DNA from: Bacteroidales bacterium Bact_19
GTDB taxonomy: Bacteria > Bacteroidota > Bacteroidia > Bacteroidales > ML635J-15
Assembly: GCA_001603595.1 (NCBI GenBank)
Contig: LUZK01000062.1
Coordinates: 1 to 55,293 of the forward strand
Direction: 5' to 3'
Length of the DNA: 55,293 bases
Shown: one piece after another, positions 46,101 through 53,793 of the stretch
Position numbering within the stretch: the stretch's first letter is position 1
Layout: each line of letters starts with the position of its first letter
Program-made: the position numbers and the translations under genes
The notes under the pieces: generated by a model
What the model saw: the letters and a program-made list of their open reading frames with translations, nothing else
What the model was told of the DNA's origin: nothing
The model's database searches: none

Positions 46101-47393
46101 GAAAAATATTGCTTCAAGAATAAAATCAAATGCAATACTGTCCCATGTATGATTTGTAAATGTAGGAACAATATTATAGGTTACATCATACACTTGCATA
46201 GAGTCCCATCCAAAGCATGGGTAAGTAATGTTTAAATCGTTATTTACAATAAATGTTATTGTATCATTTGTACCTTGTTGAACAACTTGATTTCCATTGG
46301 AAGGATCTGTTTCAGTAAATGGTAAATCAGTTGCAAATCTAAGTGTAGCAAGAATTGTAGGACAAAACGAAAAATCTTGGGTCATGTGACTTGCCATGTG
46401 TAAATCCATATGAAGAATAAAATATTCTATTACAGCATTTACTCCAGGCAAAATTTCGTAGTTAATTGTTCCTCCATCAAGAAAATCGATGGCTTGCTGT
46501 ATTGCAGGTCCGTTTGGTGGAGGAATAAAACCTGCTATGAACGATAAGAATTGCATTATATTCAGGTTGAACCACAACCATTCGTCACTACCATGTGCAG
46601 TTAAACATTGAGTATTAGGATTATAGGCATCCGTTGTTTCTACATAAGGTAAATCTATTTCACCTGTTAATCCTATCCCGAAGAAATCAGGAATAACTAT
46701 AGGTAAAACATCATCTTCGCATAAATTTGGCAAGCCGGTTACAGGATCAATACAAGGATATACAACTTCTCCTGTTTGTCCGTTAAGATAAAATATTGCG
46801 ATTGAATCGTGGGGTAAAGGGTCGGTTGAATATGGATTTACAGGGATACTTATGGTTGGAATAATGGGTAATGTTTCACAGTCGAATGCACAAACAATAA
46901 TATCAAAATTAAGCCCAAATCCATATTCTAAATCTAAAGCGATAATCCCTGCTGTTGGAAAATGAGTATCTAATGCCCATCCAGGTAAAACTTCATAAGA
47001 TGAATGTATGGGAACAGTCTGTCCATGATCAAATGAATAATGATCTGGGAAATCTAAAGTAATACGGACCGGATAATCAACATCAACAGATCCAAATGTA
47101 AAACCATGAATACTAAAAGTAGATCTTAAAAACATCCATATCCCCATATCAACACCAACACCCCATTGAGACCCAAGTATGTTTTCAATCCAACTTTGGT
47201 TAAATCCGTCTTGCACTGCAATATTAAATAAATCATAATCAAGCTCAAGGTTAAAAGTACCTCCGGGACCCCACATGCTTTGATTATGACTAGAATAGGG
47301 AATTTCGTGAATTAAAATATTTTCATTTTGTGCAATTGTTTCAAATGAAAATAATATTGTTACGGCTGATATTAAAAGTAATTTTTTCATCAT
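43113..47393 (-). CDS. Giant secreted SprB-repeat/PKD protein with type B T9SS sorting domain
   Basis: A 1426-residue cell-surface protein. Signal peptide MMKKLLLISAVTILFSFETIAQ. Residues about 25-540 form an N-terminal region of unknown fold. About 550-1095 hold seven SprB-type repeats of some 78 residues; each has a C-x-G-x3-G start (VLCFGDTSG, VLCHGDATG, VSCNGYYDG...), a middle GGTPPY-W-S-NG strand and a late DAxxC cysteine, so one disulfide per repeat is likely. PKD domains follow (about 1174-1245 and 1255-1330; FLWDFSDGTTS). The last 90 residues (APTAFTPNHDNVNETF... IYNRWGELVF) are a gliding-motility-associated type B T9SS signal. It probably mediates adhesion. It lies 2 bases after a small secreted-protein gene. 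Confidence 0.93.
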   Translation of the reverse strand: MMKKLLLISAVTILFSFETIAQNENILIHEIPYSSHNQSMWGPGGTFNLELDYDLFNIAVQDGFNQSWIENILGSQWGVGVDMGIWMFLRSTFSIHGFTFGSVDVDYPVRITLDFPDHYSFDHGQTVPIHSSYEVLPGWALDTHFPTAGIIALDLEYGFGLNFDIIVCAFDCETLPIIPTISIPVNPYSTDPLPHDSIAIFYLNGQTGEVVYPCIDPVTGLPNLCEDDVLPIVIPDFFGIGLTGEIDLPYVETTDAYNPNTQCLTAHGSDEWLWFNLNIMQFLSFIAGFIPPPNGPAIQQAIDFLDGGTINYEILPGVNAVIEYFILHMDLHMASHMTQDFSFCPTILATLRFATDLPFTETDPSNGNQVVQQGTNDTITFIVNNDLNITYPCFGWDSMQVYDVTYNIVPTFTNHTWDSIAFDFILEAIFFQVTIPTGGLFPITTIPSFCLPEIQVNNGDLGMSQTLLYCSNSYETPAVTLEEYFNTPDGTKGGGMQTKDISFCFPTNCEPLISESWPLGYIPLTWFNQTWELEGFIQDTVFPGTWLYPLPELGIEITGQDVLCFGDTSGVISVTALNSSPNYTWEYSWGTVNTHAGPTDQIIVPSGYYYITLTDTWGCQVIGEMNIADANPPIISNLYADDVLCHGDATGNLYAYVSGGVPPYTFDWQPSGRTEQNPQGVFAGWHYLTITDAVGCEHYDSVFVDQPPLPLMMEYEAGMVSCNGYYDGYIDITASGGTPGYYYYWSNGQLTQDLNNIPVGSYTVTIVDAVGCQLVNTFVITEPDPLVLTTYTEDVLCYGENTGSIDLVVQGGTPPYSYQWSNGFTSQDLWNLYAGIYVVTVTDAHNCVAYTIVQIQQPALPLHGNITPTHVRCFGEGNGIADLNVFGGTPPYYFTWSNGEISEDIYNLIPDIYYVTINDAHNCLAYDTVQILQPDAPMSGTITGTNASCNGYSDGNIYIQVSGGRPPYTYVWSTGSWQQNMIGVPAGTYYVTATDQSYCHYEMSYTITEPDPFFIQAMDDPTICHGMSTEIGIGIISGSVPPYTIVWSNNDQGMTTTVAPTSTTTYTAHVVDSRNCVSEDVNVTVHVHDSLTMSVTPKKDKVCPGEPNEFEVLITGGGISPNQVFINDSLYNLPIILSYNRDTVFNFYVEDACSFRNVSLNVPVEVYPLPPLNITADKTNGCSPLTVQFYELSPDQGQRYIWNFDDWDFENLSFDKNPINTFYNDRTYHVTLEVISDKGCKRDTSIAVTVFTLPEAKFIADRTTVNMSNPVVHFTNLSTGGYYFLWDFSDGTTSTDRNPVYTFKLPGVYRVTLETTTWYGCKDTASLDIYVNNDVTIYAPTAFTPNHDNVNETFKVIADGIDPLSYKMVIYNRWGELVFSSDSYYQEWDGRMGDKDCPEGIYYWQITFLDLFGNEYNKSGNVILIK

Positions 47394-47395
47394 AG

Positions 47396-47932
47396 TTATT
47401 TAACAAATTGAGCTGTTAATATACTTTCAATTAAAATGTCACGTATAACAGATTTTGTAGATTTTGGATAATTTGCATTAATCCAGATGGTGTTATGATA
47501 ATCTCCGGCAAAAAGCATTAATCTTTCATAATCATATCCGTTGGCTTGGAATTCTACTAAATATAAAATTCCGGATTTCCCGTCTTGCATGGTAATTTCT
47601 GTTTGAGAAACCAGATGTGTTCCTTGAGATTCAAAATGTTCCGGAGTCATGGCTTGTCTTATCATCACCCATGAAGTTCCGATAATTTCTTGAATTTGTA
47701 TTGTGGAAGATGTTCCGGGATGAATAAAGCCCGGAATGTTTTCGCTGAATAAAAAATGTTCCGGAGCTTGTATTTTTATACTTGTTCCCGGAATCTGCTG
47801 CAATAATTCTGGATTATATTCAAATTCTGAATCAATCTTGGTTAAATCGGTTATATTTTTCTCTGTAATAAACTGAGAATAAATCATGGTGGATGCCAGA
47901 TTTAATAATAAAACAAAAACTAGTTTTTTCAT
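47396..47932 (-). CDS. Exported protein of unknown function, PsbP-like fold possible
   Basis: A 178-residue product with a signal peptide (MKKLVFVLLLNLASTMIYSQ). Not recognised as a named family, but the order of strands (IPGTSIKIQAPEHF..., SGILYLVEFQANGYDYERLMLFAGDYHNTIWINANYP) resembles small PsbP/MOG1-like secreted domains. It is the first gene of a two-gene unit with the giant SprB/PKD protein (2-base gap), so it may act as a partner, for example in surface display of that protein. This role is inference only. Confidence 0.65.
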   Translation of the reverse strand: MKKLVFVLLLNLASTMIYSQFITEKNITDLTKIDSEFEYNPELLQQIPGTSIKIQAPEHFLFSENIPGFIHPGTSSTIQIQEIIGTSWVMIRQAMTPEHFESQGTHLVSQTEITMQDGKSGILYLVEFQANGYDYERLMLFAGDYHNTIWINANYPKSTKSVIRDILIESILTAQFVK

Positions 47933-48081
47933 AAATTTAACCCTTAAACAACGTCTTAATTTATTGACTGTAAATATAATACTTTTTTTTATTTCAAACT
48001 ACAAAACTAACGAAAACTTTTTATTTTGGTTGCCTGAATTATAAAAATATTATTTTTACAAAAATTTTAAAACTTATAATT

Positions 48082-49287
48082 ATGAGCCTAAAAACCTTGT
48101 TTATCTTATTGTCTTCTTTTGTTTTTTTAACATTTTATTCATGTAATCAAAAAGACAAAAAATCTACAAAACAGGACGCAAATCTTAATACAGATACTAT
48201 TGAAATTGTAAAAATTAATTATCCTAAGGATTCTACTCAAGATCAGATTGCTGCTTTGCTTGGTGGAGATTATGCGGACGCGTTTAAGAAGGTTTTTACC
48301 GATAATATGAGTTTTTGGAATGAGTACAAAACTTCTATTGATACTCCATGGTCGAGAATTACCGCCGAGAGATTTACCAAAATGGAAAAATGGTGTAGTG
48401 ATGAAATTACTCCCAAAATTTCTGATACTACGCTATTATTTTATCCATTCTCAGGTCCTGATTTTATAAATGCTTATTATTTATTTCCAAATGCAAATGA
48501 ATATATTCTTGTTGCAATGGAAAAACTTGGTACAATACCAAATTTATACGAAATGAAAGAAGATGATTTGAAAAATTATCTTGATGCTGTTAATTTCGGG
48601 CTTAGAGATATTTATAAACGTAGTTATTTTATTACCGGAAATATGGATCAGGACTTAAGAAAAAATAAAGTTGACGGGGTATTACCTTTACTTTACGTAT
48701 TCTTACATCGTACAAGACACGAAATTTATGAATTTGGTTATTATCGCCTCGAGAATGATGCAACAACATTTACAAAAATTGAAAAACCATCAAACGATCT
48801 TAAAGTAACCGAATGCATTAAATTTAAAATTTGTAAGAAAGGAGATAATAAACTTAAAAACCTAACATATTTTTATGCTGATATTTCTGATGACGGCTTT
48901 ATCAAAAATCCGATTTTTCTTCAGTATCTAAAGAGTCTCAGACCTTACAATGTTTTTATTAAATCAGCATCGTATTTAAGTCATTATGATACTTTCTCTA
49001 ACATTAGAAACCTGGTTATCGAAAAATCCAAAGCTGTGCTTCAAGATGATACAGGTGTGCCTTTTAGATATTTTAAAAATAATTTTAATTTTTATCTGTA
49101 CGGAATTTACGAAAAACCCATTGATGATTTTAAGTCCACTTATTTGTTCCAAAAAGACCTGGATGAAGAATACAAAAAAGGTATTGCCAAACCACTTGAT
49201 TTTTCTTTAGGATATCACTGGAGAAGCGGCAAACAAAATTGGGTTTTATATGTCAGAAACGACGAAAAAACAAATACAACCAAGTAA
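48082..49287 (+). CDS. Lipoprotein of unknown function
   Basis: A 401-residue predicted lipoprotein: hydrophobic leader and lipobox at FYSC (Cys21), followed by a Lys/Asp/Thr-rich linker. The mature part has mixed alpha/beta predicted structure with aromatic-rich segments (FYPFSGPDFINAYYLFPNA, FLHRTRHEIYEFGYY). No catalytic motif is seen and I do not recognise the family. An SPF or peptidase identity cannot be claimed. Its stop codon abuts the stop of the convergent hemW without a terminator. Confidence 0.65.
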   Translation: MSLKTLFILLSSFVFLTFYSCNQKDKKSTKQDANLNTDTIEIVKINYPKDSTQDQIAALLGGDYADAFKKVFTDNMSFWNEYKTSIDTPWSRITAERFTKMEKWCSDEITPKISDTTLLFYPFSGPDFINAYYLFPNANEYILVAMEKLGTIPNLYEMKEDDLKNYLDAVNFGLRDIYKRSYFITGNMDQDLRKNKVDGVLPLLYVFLHRTRHEIYEFGYYRLENDATTFTKIEKPSNDLKVTECIKFKICKKGDNKLKNLTYFYADISDDGFIKNPIFLQYLKSLRPYNVFIKSASYLSHYDTFSNIRNLVIEKSKAVLQDDTGVPFRYFKNNFNFYLYGIYEKPIDDFKSTYLFQKDLDEEYKKGIAKPLDFSLGYHWRSGKQNWVLYVRNDEKTNTTK

Positions 49288-50394
49288 TTAAACAAACAAT
49301 CTGCTGATAATATAATCGGAGACAAACATACCTTTATCCGTTAATCTTATAAAACCTGAATTGTAAACGTAAAATTCGGGTTTTATTTTTTTCAATTCTT
49401 TTTCGAGACGCTTTAATTCTTTTTCTCCAAATTCTTCTTTAAATTTTAAGGTATCCAAACCTTCAACTGTTCGTAACTTTAGCATAATCGTTTCATTTAT
49501 CTTGTCAATTTCGGTGAGGATATCTTGTGAATATTCAAATTCGAGTAAATATTTTTTTATATCTGGAGTACAAATGTATCTGATGTTGTCAACAAATGAA
49601 TTTGCTCCCGGTCCAAAACCAAGAAATTCTTCGCGATTCCAATATGCAGAATTATGTTTTGAAATCAATTCGTTTTTTGCAAAATTTGAAATTTCATATT
49701 GTTTGAAACCGCAAAAATTTGCTGTTTTAATCAAAGTTTTATATTGTTCAAAACCTGTTTTTTCGTCAACTTCCGAAAAAACTCCTTTGCGTATTTTTAA
49801 TGAAAGCAGAGTCCCTTTTTCGACGCTAAGGTGATATGCAGAAAGATGTGTTACAGGCAAATTTTGTAATAATAATATTTCTTTTTCAAAATCATTTTTT
49901 AAAAGTCCCGGAACTCCATAAATCAAATCAATGCTTATATTTTCGAACCCGGATTCAAAGGCATTTTCAATAGATAATAACGAATCTTTTGCAGTATGTT
50001 GTCGTGAAAGAAATTTTAGCACCTCGTCCACGAAACTTTGCGTGCCGATACTGATTCGGTTAAATCCAATTTCTTTGAGTTTTCTTAAAAAAGATTTTTC
50101 TCTATTTTCCGGATTAATTTCTATTGTTATTTCAGGTGCATTATCAAAATGAAATTCAAAATATATCTTTTCCAATATTTTTTCAAAAAATTCTATATCC
50201 ATCAAGGAGGGCGTTCCTCCACCGAAATATATTGTATTAACTTTTTTATTTGAAAATAAATATTTTCTTTCGTTAATTTCTTGAAGTAATCTGTTTTTAA
50301 AATTGTTCAAATATCCAAGATTGGCCACAGAGTAAAAATCACAATAATTGCATTTACGCTTACAAAAAGGAATATGTAAATATAAACCGGCCAT
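49288..50394 (-). CDS. hemW: Radical SAM heme chaperone/coproporphyrinogen dehydrogenase-like protein HemW
   Basis: A 368-residue radical SAM protein. The cluster motif CKRKCNYC (Cys11, Cys15, Cys18) is at the N-terminus. GGGTPS (SAM contact), the middle SIGTQSF and the HNSAYWNREEFLGFGPGANSF C-terminal motif identify HemW rather than HemN. It is thought to insert heme into client proteins. A -7 box lies only 4 bases upstream of the ATG, so the message may be leaderless or nearly so. It is divergently transcribed from the exonuclease gene and shares its promoter region. Confidence 0.92.
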   Translation of the reverse strand: MAGLYLHIPFCKRKCNYCDFYSVANLGYLNNFKNRLLQEINERKYLFSNKKVNTIYFGGGTPSLMDIEFFEKILEKIYFEFHFDNAPEITIEINPENREKSFLRKLKEIGFNRISIGTQSFVDEVLKFLSRQHTAKDSLLSIENAFESGFENISIDLIYGVPGLLKNDFEKEILLLQNLPVTHLSAYHLSVEKGTLLSLKIRKGVFSEVDEKTGFEQYKTLIKTANFCGFKQYEISNFAKNELISKHNSAYWNREEFLGFGPGANSFVDNIRYICTPDIKKYLLEFEYSQDILTEIDKINETIMLKLRTVEGLDTLKFKEEFGEKELKRLEKELKKIKPEFYVYNSGFIRLTDKGMFVSDYIISRLFV

Positions 50395-50398
50395 TATG

Positions 50399-50406
50399 CA
50401 AAAATA
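50399..50406 (-). promoter_or_regulatory. -7 box for hemW, very close to its start
   Basis: TATTTTTG on the minus strand, separated from the hemW ATG by 4 bases, so transcription would begin at or within a few bases of the start codon. Confidence 0.45.
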
Positions 50407-50443
50407 AACATAAAAGTGATTTTCAGGTTTAGATAAAAATTTT

Positions 50444-50451
50444 TATTTTTG
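50444..50451 (+). promoter_or_regulatory. -7 box for the exonuclease III gene
   Basis: TATTTTTG on the plus strand, 21 bases before the ATG at 50473. An upstream TTG start at 50449 lies inside this box and is rejected. Confidence 0.55.
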
Positions 50452-50472
50452 ATGATATTAAAGCTTAAAACT

Positions 50473-51240
50473 ATGAAAATAATTTCTTTCAACGTTAATG
50501 GTATCAGGTCGGCAATAAATAAAGGATTTTTTGAATGGCTTGAAAAAAATCGTCCGGATGTACTCTGTGTACAGGAAATAAAAGCGGACACTTCGCAGAT
50601 GGAATTAAATAGGTTCGAAGAGGTAGGGTATCATTATGCTATTAATCCTGCGGAGAAAAAAGGTTACAGTGGAGTTGCAACTTTTTCACTTTCAAAACCT
50701 GATTTTGTGGAAATTGGGATTGGAAATACGGAATTTGATAAAGAAGGCCGCCTTATTCGAACAGATTTTGGGGAGTTGAGTATTATAAATTCATATTTTC
50801 CTTCAGGGACGATGGGAGATGTTCGTCAGGATGTAAAAATGCGATATCTCGACGAGATTTTTGATTACTTACAGAAGCTAAAAAAACAAAGACCAAACAT
50901 AATTTTATCAGGAGACTTCAATATTTGTCATGAAGAAATAGATATAAGTAATCCGCAAAACAAAAAAGGTGTTTCAGGATTTTTGCCGGAAGAAAGAGCA
51001 TGGATAACAAAGCTATTGAATTCAGGATTTATTGATACTTACAGGTTTTTAAATCCGGGAGTTGTGGGATATTCATGGTGGAGTTACAGGGCAGGAGCGA
51101 GGGCAAAAAATCTGGGTTGGAGAATAGATTATCACATGGTATCTCTGCCATTAAAAGAAAATATAAAAACAGCTTTCATACAAGCTGATGTTTATATGTC
51201 AGATCATTGCCCGATTTTTTTGGAAATTGAGCCCAAATAA
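50473..51240 (+). CDS. xth: Exodeoxyribonuclease III / AP endonuclease
   Basis: A 255-residue Mg-dependent DNA repair nuclease that cuts at abasic sites and removes 3' blocks. Motifs in order: SFNVNGIRSA (N-terminus), QEIKAD, SGDFNICHEEIDI (catalytic Asp/Asn), WWSYRAGARAKNLGWRIDY, and the final SDHCPIFLEI with the catalytic His. All active-site residues are visible. The start is the ATG at 50473 after the promoter box. It is divergently arranged with hemW. Confidence 0.95.
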   Translation: MKIISFNVNGIRSAINKGFFEWLEKNRPDVLCVQEIKADTSQMELNRFEEVGYHYAINPAEKKGYSGVATFSLSKPDFVEIGIGNTEFDKEGRLIRTDFGELSIINSYFPSGTMGDVRQDVKMRYLDEIFDYLQKLKKQRPNIILSGDFNICHEEIDISNPQNKKGVSGFLPEERAWITKLLNSGFIDTYRFLNPGVVGYSWWSYRAGARAKNLGWRIDYHMVSLPLKENIKTAFIQADVYMSDHCPIFLEIEPK

Positions 51241-51325
51241 GCCAGTGAGTAATTTTGTGAATTACAAGATTTCGTAAATCATGAATTTTAATTTTAGAAA
51301 ATTATCATTTTAATTGGAATTTTTT

Positions 51326-51333
51326 TAATTTTG
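51326..51333 (+). promoter_or_regulatory. -7 box for the double pgk gene
   Basis: TAATTTTG matches TAnnTTTG, 28 bases before the ATG at 51362. A weak hairpin (GTAATT/AATTAC, 51249-51265) lies just upstream of it. Confidence 0.5.
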
Positions 51334-51361
51334 TAATACCAAAAACCAAAATAAAACTTTT

Positions 51362-53755
51362 ATGAACACTTTGGATAATTACAATTTTAATGGCAAAAGA
51401 GTATTATTAAGGGTAGATTTTAATATCCCAATCACCAGCGATTCATATTCATTAGATTCGGTTGATGAAACCAGAATAAAGTTATCGCTTCCGACAATAC
51501 AGAAAATTTTGTTGGAAAACGGATCTATAATTTTAATAACTCATTGGGGAAGGCCTCAAGGAGAAAAGATTGAGTCTCGTTCATTAAAAAGAATACTAAA
51601 CAAAATAGAAAAAGCTGTAGGTCGTGAAATAATCTTTTGTGAAGATCCATTAAGTGACGAAACAGCAAAGATTGCATCTAATCTGAAACCAGGACAGATA
51701 ATGTTGCTTGAAAACATTCGCTTTTTCAAAGAAGAATTAAATGCAGATGAAGAATTTGCAAGAAAAATTGCCTCTCTGGGTGATTGCTATGTTAACGATG
51801 CCTTCGGTACTGCACATAGAAATCATGCTTCTACGGTTACATTAGCAAAGTTTTTCCCTTACGATAAGATGTTTGGTTATCTTGTCGAGAACGAAATGAA
51901 AAAACTCGACAAACTTATTAAAAGTGCAGAGAAACCTTTTACATTGTTAATAGGTGGAGATAAGATCAGCTCTAAGATTGGTATTGTCGAAGCTCTTTTA
52001 CCTAAAATTGATAATCTATTAGTTGGTGGTGGAATTGCTTTCACTTTTGCAAAAGCTCTCGGATATAAAACCGGAAATTCAATAGTTGATGAAAGTTGTA
52101 TTGAAACGGCAAAACGGATTCTAAAAAAAGCAAATGAGTTTAATGTTAAAATTCAATTGCCAATAGATGTTTTAGTTGCAGACAGAAACGGTAACGATGC
52201 AAATATTGAACATTGCGATTTTAACGAAATTCCCGATGGATGGACAGCACTTGACATTGGTATTAAAACCGTTGACTTATTTGCCGAAATAATCGAAGAA
52301 TCTAAAACTCTATTGTGGGATGGTCCTATGGGAGTTTATGAAATGTCCCATTTTTCATACGGAACATTAAAACTCGCGCTTTCTGTTGCCAGAGCTACGG
52401 ATAAAGGATTATATTCAGTGGTCGGTGGTGGCGATACTATTGCCGCTTTAAATAAATACAGTTTGGCTCATAAAATTTCTTACATTAGTTCTGCTGGTGG
52501 AGCATTGCTCGAATACATTGAAAAGCGAACACTTCCTGCAATAAAAGCAATTAAACAATCTTTCAGTGTTGATGATTATAATTTTTATGGGAAACGTGCT
52601 CTTATAAGAGTTGATTTTAACGTACCACTTGATGATAAATTCAATATTGTTGATAATACCAGAATTATTACGGCTATACCTACTTGCCGAAAAATTCTTG
52701 CCGATGGCGGTAGCGTTATTTTAATGACTCATCTAGGACGTCCTAAGGGTAAATATGACGAAAAATATTCCGTAAAGCATATAGTTCCATATCTTTCAAA
52801 GGTTTTTGATAAAGAAGTAATCTTTGCAGAAAAATGTGTTGGTCCGGAAACAGAAGAGCTCGCCAAAAATCTTAAACCGGGCGATATTATGATACTCGAA
52901 AACCTGCGATTTACTCCACTCGAAGAAGCTAATGACGAAGAATTTGCTGCTCAGTTGGCAAAACTTGGAGATGTTTACATAATGAATGCTTTCGGTACTG
53001 CCCACCGAGCTCATGCCTCAACTTACATGATTGCAAAGTTTTTCCCCGAAGATAAAATGCTCGGATATCTTGTAGAAAGTGAAATCAATAATATCAACAG
53101 AGTGCTTTACAAAGGAGAAAAACCATTTACAGCTATAGTCGGAGGTTCTAAAGTTTCAACAAAAATTGATATTATTCGGGCTTTAATGGAAAAGGTTGAT
53201 AATTTGATAATAGGCGGAGGTATTGCTTTTACATTCATTAAAGCTATGGGCGGACATGTTGGAGATTCTCTTGTCGAAGAAGATTATATTCCTGTAGCCA
53301 AAGCAATACTCGAACAAGCAATGAAAACTGATGTTAAACTTTATCTGCCTATTGATTGCATAATTGCAGATAAATTTGATAATAATGCAAAAATTAAACA
53401 CAGTAAAATCAATGAAATTCCCGATGGGTGGATGGGATTGGACATAGGTGTAAAAACTGCCGAAATTTTCACTAAAGTTATTGAAAAATCAAAAACTTTA
53501 CTCTGGAATGGTCCTATGGGTGTATTTGAAATGGACCATTTCTGTAATGGAACTATAAAAATTGCTTTAGCTGTTACAAGAGCCACTGATTTTGGAGCAT
53601 TTTCGCTTGTTGGTGGAGGCGATTCTATTGCTGCTCTCAACAAATACGGTCTTGCTCATAAGATTAGTTATGTTTCAACTGCTGGTGGTGCGTTACTCGA
53701 ATATATCGAGGGAAAAGAACTTCCCAGTCTTAAGGCGATTAGAACAAAAATATAA
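51362..53755 (+). CDS. pgk: Tandem-fused double phosphoglycerate kinase
   Basis: A 797-residue protein made of two complete phosphoglycerate kinases in one reading frame: residues 1-about 398 and about 404-797 (each near the usual 395). Both halves carry RVDFN, GRP, ENxRF, FGTAHRxHAS (Arg153 and Arg549), GGxKxSxKI (lysines 201/205 and 597/601), GPMGV and GGGD. Differences: half one has THWGRP and NDAFG; half two has THLGRP and MNAFG (541-545) instead of NDAFG. There is almost no linker. The halves are diverged, so this is not an assembly duplicate. The usual job is ATP-forming 1,3-bisphosphoglycerate to 3-phosphoglycerate conversion in glycolysis. It has its own promoter and a strong terminator. 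Confidence 0.93.
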   Translation: MNTLDNYNFNGKRVLLRVDFNIPITSDSYSLDSVDETRIKLSLPTIQKILLENGSIILITHWGRPQGEKIESRSLKRILNKIEKAVGREIIFCEDPLSDETAKIASNLKPGQIMLLENIRFFKEELNADEEFARKIASLGDCYVNDAFGTAHRNHASTVTLAKFFPYDKMFGYLVENEMKKLDKLIKSAEKPFTLLIGGDKISSKIGIVEALLPKIDNLLVGGGIAFTFAKALGYKTGNSIVDESCIETAKRILKKANEFNVKIQLPIDVLVADRNGNDANIEHCDFNEIPDGWTALDIGIKTVDLFAEIIEESKTLLWDGPMGVYEMSHFSYGTLKLALSVARATDKGLYSVVGGGDTIAALNKYSLAHKISYISSAGGALLEYIEKRTLPAIKAIKQSFSVDDYNFYGKRALIRVDFNVPLDDKFNIVDNTRIITAIPTCRKILADGGSVILMTHLGRPKGKYDEKYSVKHIVPYLSKVFDKEVIFAEKCVGPETEELAKNLKPGDIMILENLRFTPLEEANDEEFAAQLAKLGDVYIMNAFGTAHRAHASTYMIAKFFPEDKMLGYLVESEINNINRVLYKGEKPFTAIVGGSKVSTKIDIIRALMEKVDNLIIGGGIAFTFIKAMGGHVGDSLVEEDYIPVAKAILEQAMKTDVKLYLPIDCIIADKFDNNAKIKHSKINEIPDGWMGLDIGVKTAEIFTKVIEKSKTLLWNGPMGVFEMDHFCNGTIKIALAVTRATDFGAFSLVGGGDSIAALNKYGLAHKISYVSTAGGALLEYIEGKELPSLKAIRTKI

Positions 53756-53760
53756 AAAAA

Positions 53761-53790
53761 AAATCCCCATCGGCTGATGGGGATTTTTAT
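53761..53790. terminator. Bidirectional terminator between double pgk and beta-helix lipoprotein
   Basis: AAATCCCCATC pairs perfectly with GATGGGGATTT across a GGCT loop, with A and T runs on either side. It serves both converging genes. Confidence 0.92.
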
Positions 53791-53793
53791 TCT

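Noticed and set aside
53341-53643. Reading frame antisense to the second half of the double pgk
   Set aside because: It is a shadow of the strongly biased codons of pgk; no recognisable product.
51362-53755. Possible assembly artefact joining two copies of pgk
   Set aside because: The two halves differ throughout, in amino acids as well as bases, and the join is in frame with a proper domain boundary, so a collapsed or repeated contig is unlikely.
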